A stretch of DNA of 64,000 nt, from positions 32,552,501 to 32,616,500 of the forward strand of contig BSBN01000213.1 of the NCBI GenBank assembly GCA_027924645.1, written 5' to 3'. Source of the DNA: Cunninghamia lanceolata. Taxonomy: Eukaryota > Streptophyta > Pinopsida > Cupressales > Cupressaceae. A model generated the notes under the pieces. It searched no databases. It worked only from the letters and a program-made list of their open reading frames with translations, and was not told the DNA's origin. The translations under genes were made by a program, and so were the position numbers. Shown one piece after another: positions 22,440-34,149 of this stretch (position 1 is the first letter of the stretch; the number at the start of each line of letters is the position of its first letter).

Positions 22440-24830
22440 TAGAATGCCCTGCCTCTTGCATTTTCCTGCCCCAAAATCAAACACACATGCAAAACCAAAG
22501 TGATTCAACTAGGCTACAAAATGAAATTAGAAAAGGAAATCAACTGCTTGAATCTTTGTTGCAACAAGAAAGGGGAATAGAAAATTAAATCACGTTGCAT
22601 CAGTCCAAGCTATAGTCCAGTCCCCTTCATGCAGTCACCAGTAGTTCACTTTTTTGGCCTCCTCCCATCGCCAATGACACCACATATAAACAGCTAGACC
22701 TCTCGTGGATCGATTATGAAAGGCAATCCATGCCTAACAAGATATATTATTAGATGCCTCTATTTGATGAGTGTGATGTTTATGATGGGGTGGCACATGT
22801 CGTTGCTTTTTCAGACTTCATGGACAAATTTCAATATGAGGATGAGATTTTTTGTTAGATCTCTATGTGGGTTAGCACAAAAGTGTGTGGTTGGTTTCCT
22901 TGAGCATCATTTAGCTTCTTGGAATGAGCATGTGGTTTAGATCTTGCTTTTCTTATGCAAGAATTGGAAAAAATCAAAAGCTGAGGGTGAATCCACCATG
23001 GATTTCAATCACCGGTTTGCTATTGCATTGTCAAAAATTTCGGATGCTTTCAAACCTTTTGTTCCAACATGTATTAGTATGTTTTTTGAATCTTATGAAG
23101 TTGGGCTAAGCTTAGTATAGGAAGATTTGAAGCTTGTTAGTTTGCAGTAGGCCTACGTTGCTCTTGACGCCTTGGTTAGAATGAGAAATGAATATGTTGC
23201 TTGGTTGTTGTTCCCTAATGTGAGTATTGTAAATGATGAGCATGTGGTGGGCAGCAATATAGCAGATTAGGTTGAGTGTGTTGTCAGAAAAGTGGAGCTA
23301 TGTGAGGCAACGTCATGTGAGAGTTGTGCTGAAAGTGAAGATAGTGTGGCCACCTATCTTCATCCCTTGTGGATGATGATGACATTGCTTTGCATTTTGA
23401 GTCCCAACCTAATATTGAAGATGATAGTGACATGTCTGCACTCAATAATAACCGATCCAAGACAAATAATAGCGCAAATGTTGGTTTTGATTTCGAGTGC
23501 ATTGCCATGGTTGGTGGTGTTGGTGATGGAGACACTGCATGGGGTCAACTTGACAATGTGAATACAAGGGCGGGAGTTTGTGATGTGGTGACTTGTGACA
23601 ACAATTTAGAGGATGAGGACAACATGCGCGCTTACTTGAATTTGGATGGGTCGATTCGTGGGAATCATAACAATAATGATTTTTTATTTTAACTCCCATT
23701 CTTCATTCCTCTTGAGGATAATTTGGATGATTATGGTGTTGTGGGTGCTCGTATGGAAGTTGAGGCGTCTCATGCTTCAAATGACATTCCTCACACCTAT
23801 TCTTCCTTTGTTGATGATTTGTGTACTGATTGGTTTCAGTCGTGTGATTCAACAATTGTTGGCATTGGTAGGTGCAATTCCCATGATGAACGTTTTGGTG
23901 CTGATCGAGTTATGTGGGCTGCAAATAAAATTCCTTGAGATGATGTGGAAGAGGGCAATCTTGTACTTGTTTGCAATAGCAGTTGTGATGCAGTGAGTTG
24001 CCTTGTTGAAGTTGAAATAGAAAGGCCGTGGGATGGATGCAGTCCATCATTTGAAATGCCTCATTATGATTCTTATGCTGATGATGATGATGAAGATATG
24101 GATCAAGTCTATGATCCAAGTGTGGGATAAAATAACATGTGTGAAACCAATGTATACTAGCCGCATATTATCCAAGCGTTTGACACTTGTGAGTATGAAA
24201 TTTTCCTTTGTGATGAAGGTTAGGTTTCTATTGTTGTGGATGATAGTGTTGCGCCCCGAATTTGAATCTTTTGTGTGGGCCCAGTGTACATATGAAAATT
24301 ATTTTGAGGAGCAATTCAATTGCCAAGTTGAAATCAACATGTTGCAGCTTAGCTTGAAGGTATACCAAACATGGATTTTTTCGATTTTGATTTGCAAGAG
24401 GATGTGTCATCTTTTGTGAATCTGCAGTGCAGTCAGGCACAATTTTATTTGCCATATGAATTGGAGGTGTTCTTCTTTTCCCTCAATTTGCATGGAGGAG
24501 ATCAGCGGCTATGAAAATGTTAAAGTTGATGATGGGCACCTATTTACATCCATATGTTCTGATGTTGATCTGAATTTTAATGTCTCACTCTTTGTTGTTG
24601 AGAACAGATGTGATTTGATAAAGAATAAGTCAAACACCTATTATGTATGGTTGCCTTGTAATAGTGTTTTCAGTGGTAAGGCTAGCCTTCGCTTCATTAC
24701 TTTTGGTTGCATTTTAATGCATGCGGATGAAAGACTTCAGTTGTTGCAGCTAAGTGATGAAAATTGTTTTGGTTCGTTGAAGACGAGCTTCTTCATCCAG
24801 CTTGTATTTGACAGAGGTAAGTAACATTAG

Positions 24831-25982
24831 TCAACTTGTGCAGGTTTAACCTGCAATGTGTTAAATTTTTGTTCACAACCATCCTTCTATTGATTGTAAT
24901 CTTTCAATGCTAATGGTTGGATTGTCTTGTAGATATCTTTGTTGTCCATGTACATACGTCCATGTGTTCTATTTGTCCTCGTGTTTTGTCTTTTTGGTTT
25001 GCCTAGAGAAGGTTCTCGTTGTACCAAGTTTAGCACGTGTCCCCAACTGGAGCCACTGTTAGGACTTCTATTTTTCCATACCTTGTAATTACAAAATCTT
25101 GCTAAACTCATCAAAATTTGCCTATTGAATGCCCATTGTATTTGCCTCGTTTCATGTGCCTTGAAAAGTTGAAACTCTACAAAAATCTTAAAAAATCCTA
25201 AGTTTCTCTAAGTATTTTTGTCCCTAGCAGCACTTTGGCTCCCCTCTAGATCTAGCAGACCTTTTAGGGTGTTCTAGACATATCCCTGTGCCTCCAAAGG
25301 TTCCACTTTCTCCCTTCTTTCCTTAGCGGAGGTTTGGCTTGATTCTAGACTTGACGGGGCTTTCCTGAGGATCAAGATGTATCCACTTCACCCTTGAACT
25401 CTTGCTTTCCTCTTTATTTCCTTCTCTGGTGCATCTTTACCCTTGTCTAGGATATGTCCTAGACATCCCTCCACACTTGATTTTCCACATCCTCCTAGAA
25501 TCTCCGCCCATCTAGGACCCTTCTCTCCTTGCACCAACTTTTATCTCTTCTGGCGGTGCTTCACCCTTGTCCTGGACTAGATCTTGTCCAGTGCCAAACT
25601 TCCACCCATCTTGCACCCTTCATTTTCTATGCCAGATTCCTCATTCTCGTCTTTTGCACTGGTTTCTTGCCCTTCAGGATGTATCCTAACCTGCCTTAAA
25701 TCCCCGCCATGTCTTGTTCCCTCTAGAACTTGTGCCCTCACTCTTCAAGTCTTTCTCAGCAAAGTTTAGTGCAGAACTAGAAATGTCTTGGACTCCCTTG
25801 AAGTTTCGCAATGTTCGGGACCCCCCAAAACTCCCGCTTCCAGTAGCCCCTAGAATTTACGCAATTCACAAAAAAGGGGTAAAAATGAAAAGCGATAATT
25901 TCCTATGGCTCCTAGATGGACGCAAAAACTTGGTAGGTTGCCATTAATGCAAAATGGGTGGTTGAAACCTATGTCACAAGAT
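24831..25982. other. Unassigned sequence, possible LTR start at 25067
   Basis: Beyond the gag remnant there is pyrimidine-rich sequence with no believable gene. TGTTAGGACTTCT at 25067 could be an LTR start. I found no matching end or TSD. Confidence 0.3.
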
Positions 25983-26790
25983 TCAAGTTCAAGTTTGAAT
26001 TCAGCGATGATAAAATTCGGATGAAGTTCGGCAAGGAGAAAAATTCAAAAAAAAATTCGTTATTAAATTTGCATTATTTAAATTTGATTTTTTTAAAAAA
26101 TATAAGTAATATATATATATAATATCATATTATAATATATAAATATTAATAATATAATATAAATATATAATATATAAATAATAAATATATATAATATAAT
26201 ATATTTATATATTATTAATGTGTATTATAATATAAATATATATAATATTATATTATAATCTATATTAATAATATATAGTAAATTTAAAAATTATGAGGGT
26301 CTATATTAATAATTAGTTGATAGGCTTTTCTATTTGAGCATTATAGTGCTCGGATTTGTCTCACGCTGGTAAATTTTCTAAACTGGTCAGTTGTTCCTAT
26401 CGGCGTATTCCTTGAACATAGGTGCAAGTGCTAGTATATAGTATATAGTTAAAATTAAAAATTATGCACAGAACTAGACTTTTGAAATATATGTTTTAAA
26501 AATCAATGAAAATCTTTTAAAACGCTCTATATTTTCATCGCGATTTAAGCAACTTTTCAGACTTTTTTCCTCCAGTCATGGCAGTCACGAATCCACGGAA
26601 TTTTTGTGCAGTGAGGGCGAAGTTGCGCCCCGAACGTTTAGGAAAAAAACCCTAATCAAACCATTTGTAGAAACATATTTTATTAAAAAAAACTAAACCA
26701 TTATATCCATACGAATCTAGGGCGAATTTGAGCGAATTTTTTTCCTTGTTTAGAAGTTCGCCAATTTTCAAACTTCATGCTTAAGATTTA
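25983..26790. mobile_element. Possible TIR element with AT-rich core
   Basis: The left end (TTCAAGTTTGAA, GAAGTTCGGC) and the right end (CGCCAATTTTCAAACTTC) form an imperfect inverted repeat around an almost pure A/T core (26090-26290). There is no coding content. The boundaries are approximate. Confidence 0.3.
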
Positions 26791-28710
26791 GCAAATCCTA
26801 TGACTAAGGTTGAAACTAATGTATTTATTGTAGTCAGTGGGCTTCTTAGGGTTTTCCCGCTCATTCCATCATCAGATTCAAGTTGCAAAGGCTATAAATG
26901 CATGATTGCAACTCATTCGTAGGGTTGGTCATTTTGGGCAAAATTTCTCTCTCCAGGCGCCAAGCATCCAAGTGCAGCTTGTTGAGATTGTTGTCATTGA
27001 TGTCAAAGTTGAGAGAATAAGAACAAATCTTTATAATATCTCTGTTGAAGAAAGATGGTGAAGAATAGAAACATGATAATGAGGTCGATCTGTAGTTTGT
27101 GAAGGTTACATTGAAGTTTAAATTAAAGATTTAAACTTATATTCTTTGGGCCAATCTCCTCAAATAACTAGCACTCACTGTGCGAGGAATGGAAAAACAT
27201 TTTAATGTTGGCCGACCCTCCTTGTAGAGCCGACCATCCTTGAAGAAATAAATAGAAGACAAAGCCTGGTTGCCTCTCATATTAGTGCCAACTTTGGAAG
27301 TTTAAATTTAAATAAATTACATTTCTTAAAGTGGCTGACTCCCTCATAGATTGGTGCCACATGTATGTTGGAATTAAATTTTAAAATAAAGTACCTCAAA
27401 AAGGTGGCCGATCCCCCTCAAGAGGAGCCAAAAATTTGAAGAGACATAACCATATAAGATGTCTTTTGGCAATGTAATGACACAAGTATTAGTATGAGTC
27501 GCCTCTCTCCAAGCAAGTATAAAGGGTGATAATAAAGGCTGATTGAAGTGTGTGAAAAGAATATGATATAATCTGATTGAGCAAACCTAGGGCAGATATT
27601 TATGAAGAGTGCTTCAGACTTATGTTGAAAAATATATGCAGCCCATGTATGAAGGATAAGTGCAGATATATATGAAGAACATGTGTGAAGATTAAGAGCG
27701 GATTTTGAAGGAAGACATTGAGATATTTGTATTCAGATTTGTTGAAGAGAATAAATTATTTCGATCAGATTTGTGTAAAGGAGAACAATATCATTCATTG
27801 AGGAATTTGAAGGTCGGTGCCTATCAAATAAGATATTGGTGTCCCTTGCTGAGTTGGTGCTCAATTGTAGGGATTGGTGTCTCCAGTAGGTTGGTGCCTA
27901 CATAAGAAGAATTGTAAAGAAGTAGGTTGGTACCTACAAAGAAGATCAGTATATATTATATATAAGCAACATTTTGTCGTGGTTTTCTCCCGCAGGGTTT
28001 CCACATAAATCGTGTGTTCTTCCTATGTATTAAATTGTTAGATCTTGCATGTGTGATATTGTTGTGGTTGAATAAGTTTTGAAAAAGTAAACGATTGTCT
28101 TATATTGATTCCCCCCCGCCCCCCCGCCCTCTCAATATAATCGTGTGTTCATCACAACTAGGGCTACAACCAATGTTCAGTTCCAGTTCTTCAAGAAGCA
28201 ATTAACAAAGGTGTTTGTGGATTATATTGTGATTTTGATATCAATCTTTGTTTTTCTCCACTACTAGAAGTGTTCTTTTAGAAAAACCTCCAAGGCATTT
28301 AGGGTTTTCTCTTGCCACATTTTGTGGTATGATTGTAATTTCTAATTTGAATGAATGTGATAGTTCTTAATTCATTTCAAGCTTTGTAAAGTCATTTCAG
28401 AGTTACATATGGATGAATGTTGTATGGTGTTGGATTAATAAGTATTTTCATGGTTTGATATTGATTTCTATGCATCTAAATCTTCAAATAGGCAGTCATA
28501 CATCTCGTTGTAATTGTTTTCCTTTGATAAACACGAGACTCTGAAGCACATTTGATAGGCACCAGTTTGAGAGGCCTATGATTGCCTACACTCCATTGAA
28601 ATATCAAAACAATACATCAAGTGTAGTTACTGTTCTGTATGCATCCTTGTTTTGCATTGAATTCAAGTTATATCCTTTGGACAATAGTTATGTTTTATCT
28701 ATTCAAAACA
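26791..28710. other. Decayed repeat, partly S1-like
   Basis: GTTTAAATTAAAGATTTAAA at about 27113 matches S1 near 2212, with similar bases just before it, so an S1-related LTR probably starts near 27085. No end was found. GGCCGACC/GGTGCC words recur at 27220-27410 and 27810-27950. No gene recognised. Confidence 0.35.
28107..28132. repeat. Poly-C tract
   Basis: Two runs of seven C joined by CCG words in otherwise AT-rich DNA. It may mark a copy-number-variable or error-prone site. Confidence 0.8.
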
Positions 28711-31700
28711 TGCATGTATACCCACATCTTGCACTTCTGCAATGATGCTATTTTCAACTTAAAGGGAGGTTATTTGAGGCAATGAGCATTTGTCTAAACA
28801 GCTGACAGTTGTGAGGTTTAGAACACTTTGGGTATCACTACCCTTGTTATTGTCCAGTAAATATCTTGCATGATAGTTTATCCCTGCTTAAGGATACCTC
28901 TCGAAATACCCTCCATGGTCTATGTTGTGCCCAAATCAAAAATTTTCCTTCATCAAGGCATTTTGTATGAATCTAGAAAATTTGTCGTCAAAAAAGTCAA
29001 AAAGTCAAATTATCTAAAAATAGAAATTTTCTATTTTTAGAAAGTTTCTAAAAATAGACGTCAAATTAGGTTTTTTGGGTTTCTTGAGTTACGATGCTGG
29101 CAGAATTTTCTAAAAATAGAATCTCTGATCCAGGAGTCCTACCTGATTCTGATTGGCTATTATTGCTTAACAATCAAGGTGGTCCAGATGGAATCTTCAA
29201 AAGGTCGAGTTTTCTCTACTGGGTCAATTCTGCTTTTTCAAAAGGCGAAGCACGAACTCCGAATGCATTAATGGAGGAGGATTCATCTACCAGGGGTCAG
29301 ATTCAAGTTTTCAGTGTTGTTCAAAAAGCAAATAACCGTCGACAGACGAAGAATGGAGAATGGAGCATGATGAATCCGAAGAATGAAGAAAAGTTGAAAA
29401 TTGCCACAATTTGACTAAGTCTAGAAAACCCAAGCGCCCCTGGAGGCTGGGGGCGCCCAAGCAACCCAGTGTTAGAATTTTTTTGCATTTTTCGAAAATC
29501 GTCAAAAATGCCTCGTCAGCCCACATTCATGTGGTCAAAATCAGTTGAACTCAGTCAAAAGGCCCATAAAAGCATGGGATTCATCTCAAATATGCTCAGG
29601 CTATCCAGTCTACCCTCATCCTGATGCATGTCCCTGAAATCCTGAAATTGACTAAGTCTGATCTCCTGGAGCCCTGAAAAACTAACTCTAAAATTTGGTG
29701 GATCTTCAAAAATTTAGAATCTGCATGTTAAAATCCCATGGATTCGAGACCTATCTCAAACATCCTAAAAGTATATTTCAAAATATTTGAAGTATAGGAA
29801 CCTATACTTAAATATATTTTGAAATATACGTCAGGCAGGGACCTTCAAAATCTAGGGGAATTCAAGATTTGCGGATGAAAATTGAAAAATTCCAAAAATT
29901 TTCTAAGGCATGGAATCTCAGGCGCCCCAGGAGGCTAGGGGCGCCCATCCTCTCCAGACTTAGTTTATTTTCATGTTTTTCCAGAAATGAAGAAAAGTTG
30001 AAAATATAAAAAAAATGACTAAGGAATGAGTCCAAAAGCGCCCCTAGAGGCTAGGGGCGCCTAGGATCTCCAGAGAGTTTTTTTTTTCATGTTCCGATAG
30101 CGCTTCTTGCAGCCTCTTCCCAATCTTCTTCCCGCGACAGTTTCCAGAAGTCAAATTTGCAGTCAAATGTCGTCGAATCATCAGTTCAAGGCCGGGGATC
30201 AAATCAGAATTGATGAAACTTCAAAATGCCATAATCAATCAACTTTTTCAGTCAGCGGTGACAGTTTGCTATCTTGTTGAAATTAGAGGCAGGCCATGCC
30301 GGAGTCAAAAGTTTCAAAACGAAGGAAAAATTGGCTAACACTTTTGCAACTTCAAGTGTTTGATGACATCATCAAAGAAGTTTTTTTTAATCATCTCACA
30401 AATGAAGCCATAAGCAGCTATAAAATAGGGATTCTTCCTATTCGAGTATATCAACTTGGATTTGTGCTTTAAAAGTTGCTTTCTTCATGGATAAGTTTCA
30501 AGTTCTATGCATTCATAAAGAAAGCTGCTTTTTCACCCTAAGTTCTATAAAACAAGCTTTTGGTCTCCTTTATTCATTACTTTTGCAGGTTCCATCCAGA
30601 GGAAGAAAACATCTTTTTCTTCTCATGAAAATTTGAGAACCCAAACGGAGTGTTTTTTTAGTGTTCTTCGTAGTTTCGGGATTGGCAAGCAAAGAGGCAG
30701 GCTTTTTCAAGGTCCATTTTTCTAGGGGATCATTTTTCAGAAATAGAGCCGAAGCTTTTTCAGTTTTCATTGAAATGGGTTCATCTGGAATTACGTCCTC
30801 TTGAAGATTGGAAATTTATTTTTTTGAAAATCTATGTTTTTTGCTGCTTTTTCAAGAAAACCTCTACTTTTTCAAAATCCGACGATCTGGGTTGTTTCAG
30901 AACAAGATTATCTACAAAACCCATGTGCCAGTTTTTTTGTCCAAAAGCTACTTTTTTACAAGAAACTAGCAAACAATTTTCAGCCTTTTGTGCAAAATAT
31001 TTCCAAATATAGGCGCATTCACAGGCATTCTTCAAGTTTTTCAATATGCAGTAATCTATAGCCTCAAGCCTAATGACATTGAGAAATGTTTCTCAATACC
31101 ATCGTGGAAGGAGAATTTCGTCATTTCTATTGAAGAATGCAAGAACGTGTGGCACAATGACAAGGGAAAATATTAGAAAAAGATTGCTCAAAAGTGGCTG
31201 AAAGAAAAATTGAATGTTTTGTTGAAGAACATTGGACGTGGATGACTTCAAGGTGGTCAGATCCAATCTTGGTAGAAGTACCCTGCATGTGGATGTGAAT
31301 CTCTTTGAGGTTGCGGTAGATAATCTGAAAGAGAGAGTGTTGAAGGACGGAGAAGATAAAGCTGCCCTCAAGGCTAAGAATAGGCAGCTGCGACAATATA
31401 TTTATATCAGTGGATGATGTCACCAACAAGGCAGCAATAAAAATGGGGATGTGACTCAAAAGAAAGCAGGTTTAACTCAATGCTTTTTGTTTTGAAGCAT
31501 TTGCTTTCATTCAAAGCTTATCCATCCTTAAAACAGTAAAAAATCACTTTGTAATAGTTGGAGCTTTCTTTGCTTTAAAGCAATTTGTTTTAAAGCAGTT
31601 GTTAATTGTAATCTTTGTCTTAAAATAGAAATAAAGCTTGCGAGTTGGCAAGTTAGTTAGCTAGAATCAAGGAGATTTTAGGGTTCCCTACTCCTTTGAT

Positions 31701-32567
31701 TTAGTATAAATAAGGGTAGCCTTGCCCATTGTAAGTAATGGTAATTGTGATAGCAAAAATTTGCTATGCCTATTCTAGCTTGCAAAAATTGTTATTTCAA
31801 GTGCTTGTTCACTCTGTGTTATCTGTTATCCAGTGGTTGATCGCATATTGTATGCCTACATTTTGCTACAATATTGTTGTCCTGGAGTTGTAATAACTTT
31901 TCGATATTGAGAATAGAAATCTCATGTCTGCCATTTGTTTTGAGTCTCTATCTCACGATCATCTAGTTTTGTCGTCAAATGTGTGGCTTTTGTAATCTTA
32001 CTTTCAGTTTTCATCTTAAAGTACAATGAATCTTCTGATGTGATCTGGAAGAGGTTTATTTGAGCTTTTATGTTAAAAACAAATCATTCTCTGTTAACTT
32101 TTGATTCCTATGCTCTGAATTTACTTAGGCAATCAAAAGCGTCATTTAGTTTAGGCCTAACTGTAGTTAGAAGTTAAAAAAGAAAAACCTCTGCTGCAGC
32201 GATAGAATTTTATAACCTTGTGCTCGCAGCTGAGAAGCAAAAAGATAGGCAAAATTCAATTTATTTATCTTTTAAGCAAACATCAGCAAAAAAGGGAACT
32301 TCCCCTCATAATAGAAGGGCAATTTATCTGTGCATAGTTGTCCATTTCCAACTCGCATTCCGGAGGTGCGATTTGAAATGCCAACAATCTAGTTGAACCA
32401 AAAGCGAAGAGGAGATTACCCACTCCTATCAATTGGCCCTTAATCACCTTCATCCTGTTGATGAACCCCCTTTTAACCTCCTTGATGACATCCGTAGCCT
32501 TGGAGTTTGAGTAAGTGTTCTAGGGATTGGGATTAGTTGTTTTGGGACCCAATAGATTGTGAAGACA
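28711..32567 (+). repeat. Second G-type LTR, split by U2
   Basis: 28711-28922 matches 17802-18005 (TGCATGTATAC, then ATTGTCCAGTAAATATCTTG and onwards). 32387-32567 matches 18765-18928 (GTTGAACC.AAAG, CCACTCCTA.CAATTGGCCC, TTTTGGGACCCAA). U2 separates the halves. Sequence equivalent to 18010-18760 is missing. The PBS is not preserved after 32567, so this is a solo or truncated LTR next to the hAT remnant. Confidence 0.65.
28923..32386 (+). mobile_element. Unit U2: deletion derivative of the U family
   Basis: Begins TGTTGTGCCC and ends GCCAACA. The flanks gtcta and atcta agree at four of five bases, which would be a slightly mutated TSD. It has the same order as U1: left part, three GC hairpins (29432, 29920, 30037), a remnant of the ORF (about 31037-31417), TATA box (about 31703) and right part. 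Relative to U1 at least three internal segments of the ORF are gone, but the ends and promoter are retained. It lies in a G-type LTR. Confidence 0.7.
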
Positions 32568-34093
32568 ATTTTTGATGATAGCATTGCCAAAGCCGTGGAG
32601 GTCATCTAGGTAAGTTTTCAAACTCTAATTTTTATTTAATGTATTTATTTGCTAATGTTAGAATTTGTTGATTTTGTCAAATTTTGATATTTTTATTTGT
32701 TGAATTAGTAATTTAGTATAATTCTCTAATTTCATTTTCATCATTTAGGTGTCAGAACATTTGGTTAGGGTTCTATGATTAGTGGATGGGGATCAAAAGC
32801 CAATGGAGTATCTATATAAGGCCATGGATAAGGCCAAAGTGGCAATTCAGCATTTGTATGGGTCGAATAAAACAAAATATGAACCCATATGGTGCATTAT
32901 TGATCGGAGGTGGAACCGACAACTCCAACATATTCATGTTCTTGGTTCCTATTTGAACCCCAAGTTTTTCTTCTCCCCTTCATTCAAAGCAGATGCAAAG
33001 GTTATGATTGGCCTCAACATGTATATTGAGAGGTTGGTCGTTGATGATAATTGATAATAACCTTTGAGACCTCATACTCGATTAGATACAGAGCTATAAG
33101 ACGGTGAAGGGGCCTTTATTTTCATCAAATTTTTGCATTCATAGGAGAGAGACTCTGCAGCCAGGTAAAAAACATATGTTTAATTTTAATTTATTATTTA
33201 TTTTAATTTTTAAGTTTACTAAAATCCTTACAAAGTTATAAATGTTATCCTTGCAGATTTATGGTGGGAAGATTATGGTGCCACAACACCTAATCTTCAA
33301 AAGCTTGCCATCCAGATTTTATCCCAGCCTTGTAATGCATCTAGTTGTGCGTGCAACTGGAGGGTTTTTGAGGCCATTCACGCAAAGAAGTGCAACAGAT
33401 TCACTCAAAAACACTTGAATGACCTTGTCTATGTGCAATACAACTTTTGGTTATATGAGAAGGGAGAAGGAAAAGAAACACATCAAGCACTAGACCTTGA
33501 AGACATTGATCCATATTCAAATTGGATTGATGAGGATGTTGATGTGGATCCATTGTGTACTAGTGATGAAATAGTTGCTTTGGATAGGGATACAATTTAA
33601 TGGCAAGCGAATGTGGCAGCATAGGAGTCAAAAAGCGAGGACGATGAGCCATTACGGGCGGGTTCCTCACATGTACAACATGATCCTATAGATAAGGCTC
33701 TTGTTGAGGATACCACAGCTATACCATCCACTTCCACATCACCCACACAACGAAAGCAAACTTTTTAACCTTGAGTCGTAAGAGAAATTTATGATTTATA
33801 ATTTGTAGCGATACTGATAATGAAACTGGAATTTCATATGTATTCAAAGGTTGAACTCATTTTCTGGTCGATGATATGTTTAAACTCTTTATTTTGATTT
33901 ATATATGAAGGAAATTAGTAATGCATTCTACAAATTCAGAAATGTGTATTTTTAAAGAATATTTTTAAAAAATCATGCATTTTTAAATGTTCGATAAATT
34001 TGCCAAGTTTTTCCTCGAGTTTTTGCCGAGTCCCGTGTTTTTAAAAATTTTGGGTCTATCGAGTAATTGTCGAGTCCGAGTTTTTCAACTATG
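32568..34093 (+). pseudogene. hAT-superfamily transposase remnant with two introns
   Basis: Three exons can be read: up to 32609, 32749-33164 and 33257-33600. The introns have GT..AG ends (32610-32748 and 33165-33256). Exon 2 has LVDGDQKPMEYLYKAMDKAK and IIDRRWNRQLQHIHVLGSYL, typical of the DUF659/hAT transposase middle region. Exon 3 has WWEDYGATTPNLQKLAIQIL and NWRVFEAIHAKKCNRF then LNDLVYVQYN, the hAT C-terminal dimerisation domain. The N-terminal BED finger is absent. In-frame TAG and TGA codons flank the first intron junction, and there is a frameshift in exon 2. The 3' end has CGAGT-rich subterminal sequence and ends TTTTTCAACTATG, a plausible hAT TIR. The 5' end is missing. Confidence 0.8.
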
Positions 34094-34149
34094 GTAAAAA
34101 TTGATGAGAAGCCCTTAGGGGATGATTATTGTGTAAAGTTGGTTGGGTC

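Larger units (their letters stand above)
19070..24830 (+). pseudogene. Decayed gag region of element G
   Basis: The frame around 19200-19379 (including NPRAGLSRYYYDEDAYHNDD) continues after removal of S5 at 22445 (QLLESLLQQERGI). It then reaches a retrotransposon gag-like core: PLFDECDVYDGVAHVVAFSD, MRMRFFVRSLCGLAQK and ASWNEHVV, with STMDFNHRFAIALSKISDAF after it. These match the order of the Ty3/Gypsy gag domain (F.G.D....HV..F, M.F..SL.G.A, SW..L). Downstream it becomes acidic and Asp/Asn-rich (23370-24130). Multiple stops and frame changes occur. No pol domain follows before 25 kb, so pol has been lost or is unrecognisable. Confidence 0.6.

Noticed and set aside
23292..24130. Several overlapping open frames on both strands as separate genes
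   Set aside because: Low-complexity Asp/Asn codons create open frames on both strands. Only the plus-strand continuation of the gag remnant is plausible.
28923..32386. U units as DNA transposons with TGTTG/CAACA terminal repeats
   Set aside because: A 5-bp inverted end with TG..CA and a 5-bp TSD is the signature of retroviral-type integration. A TATA box and leader-like region near the 3' end also fit an LTR. A DNA transposon is not fully excluded.
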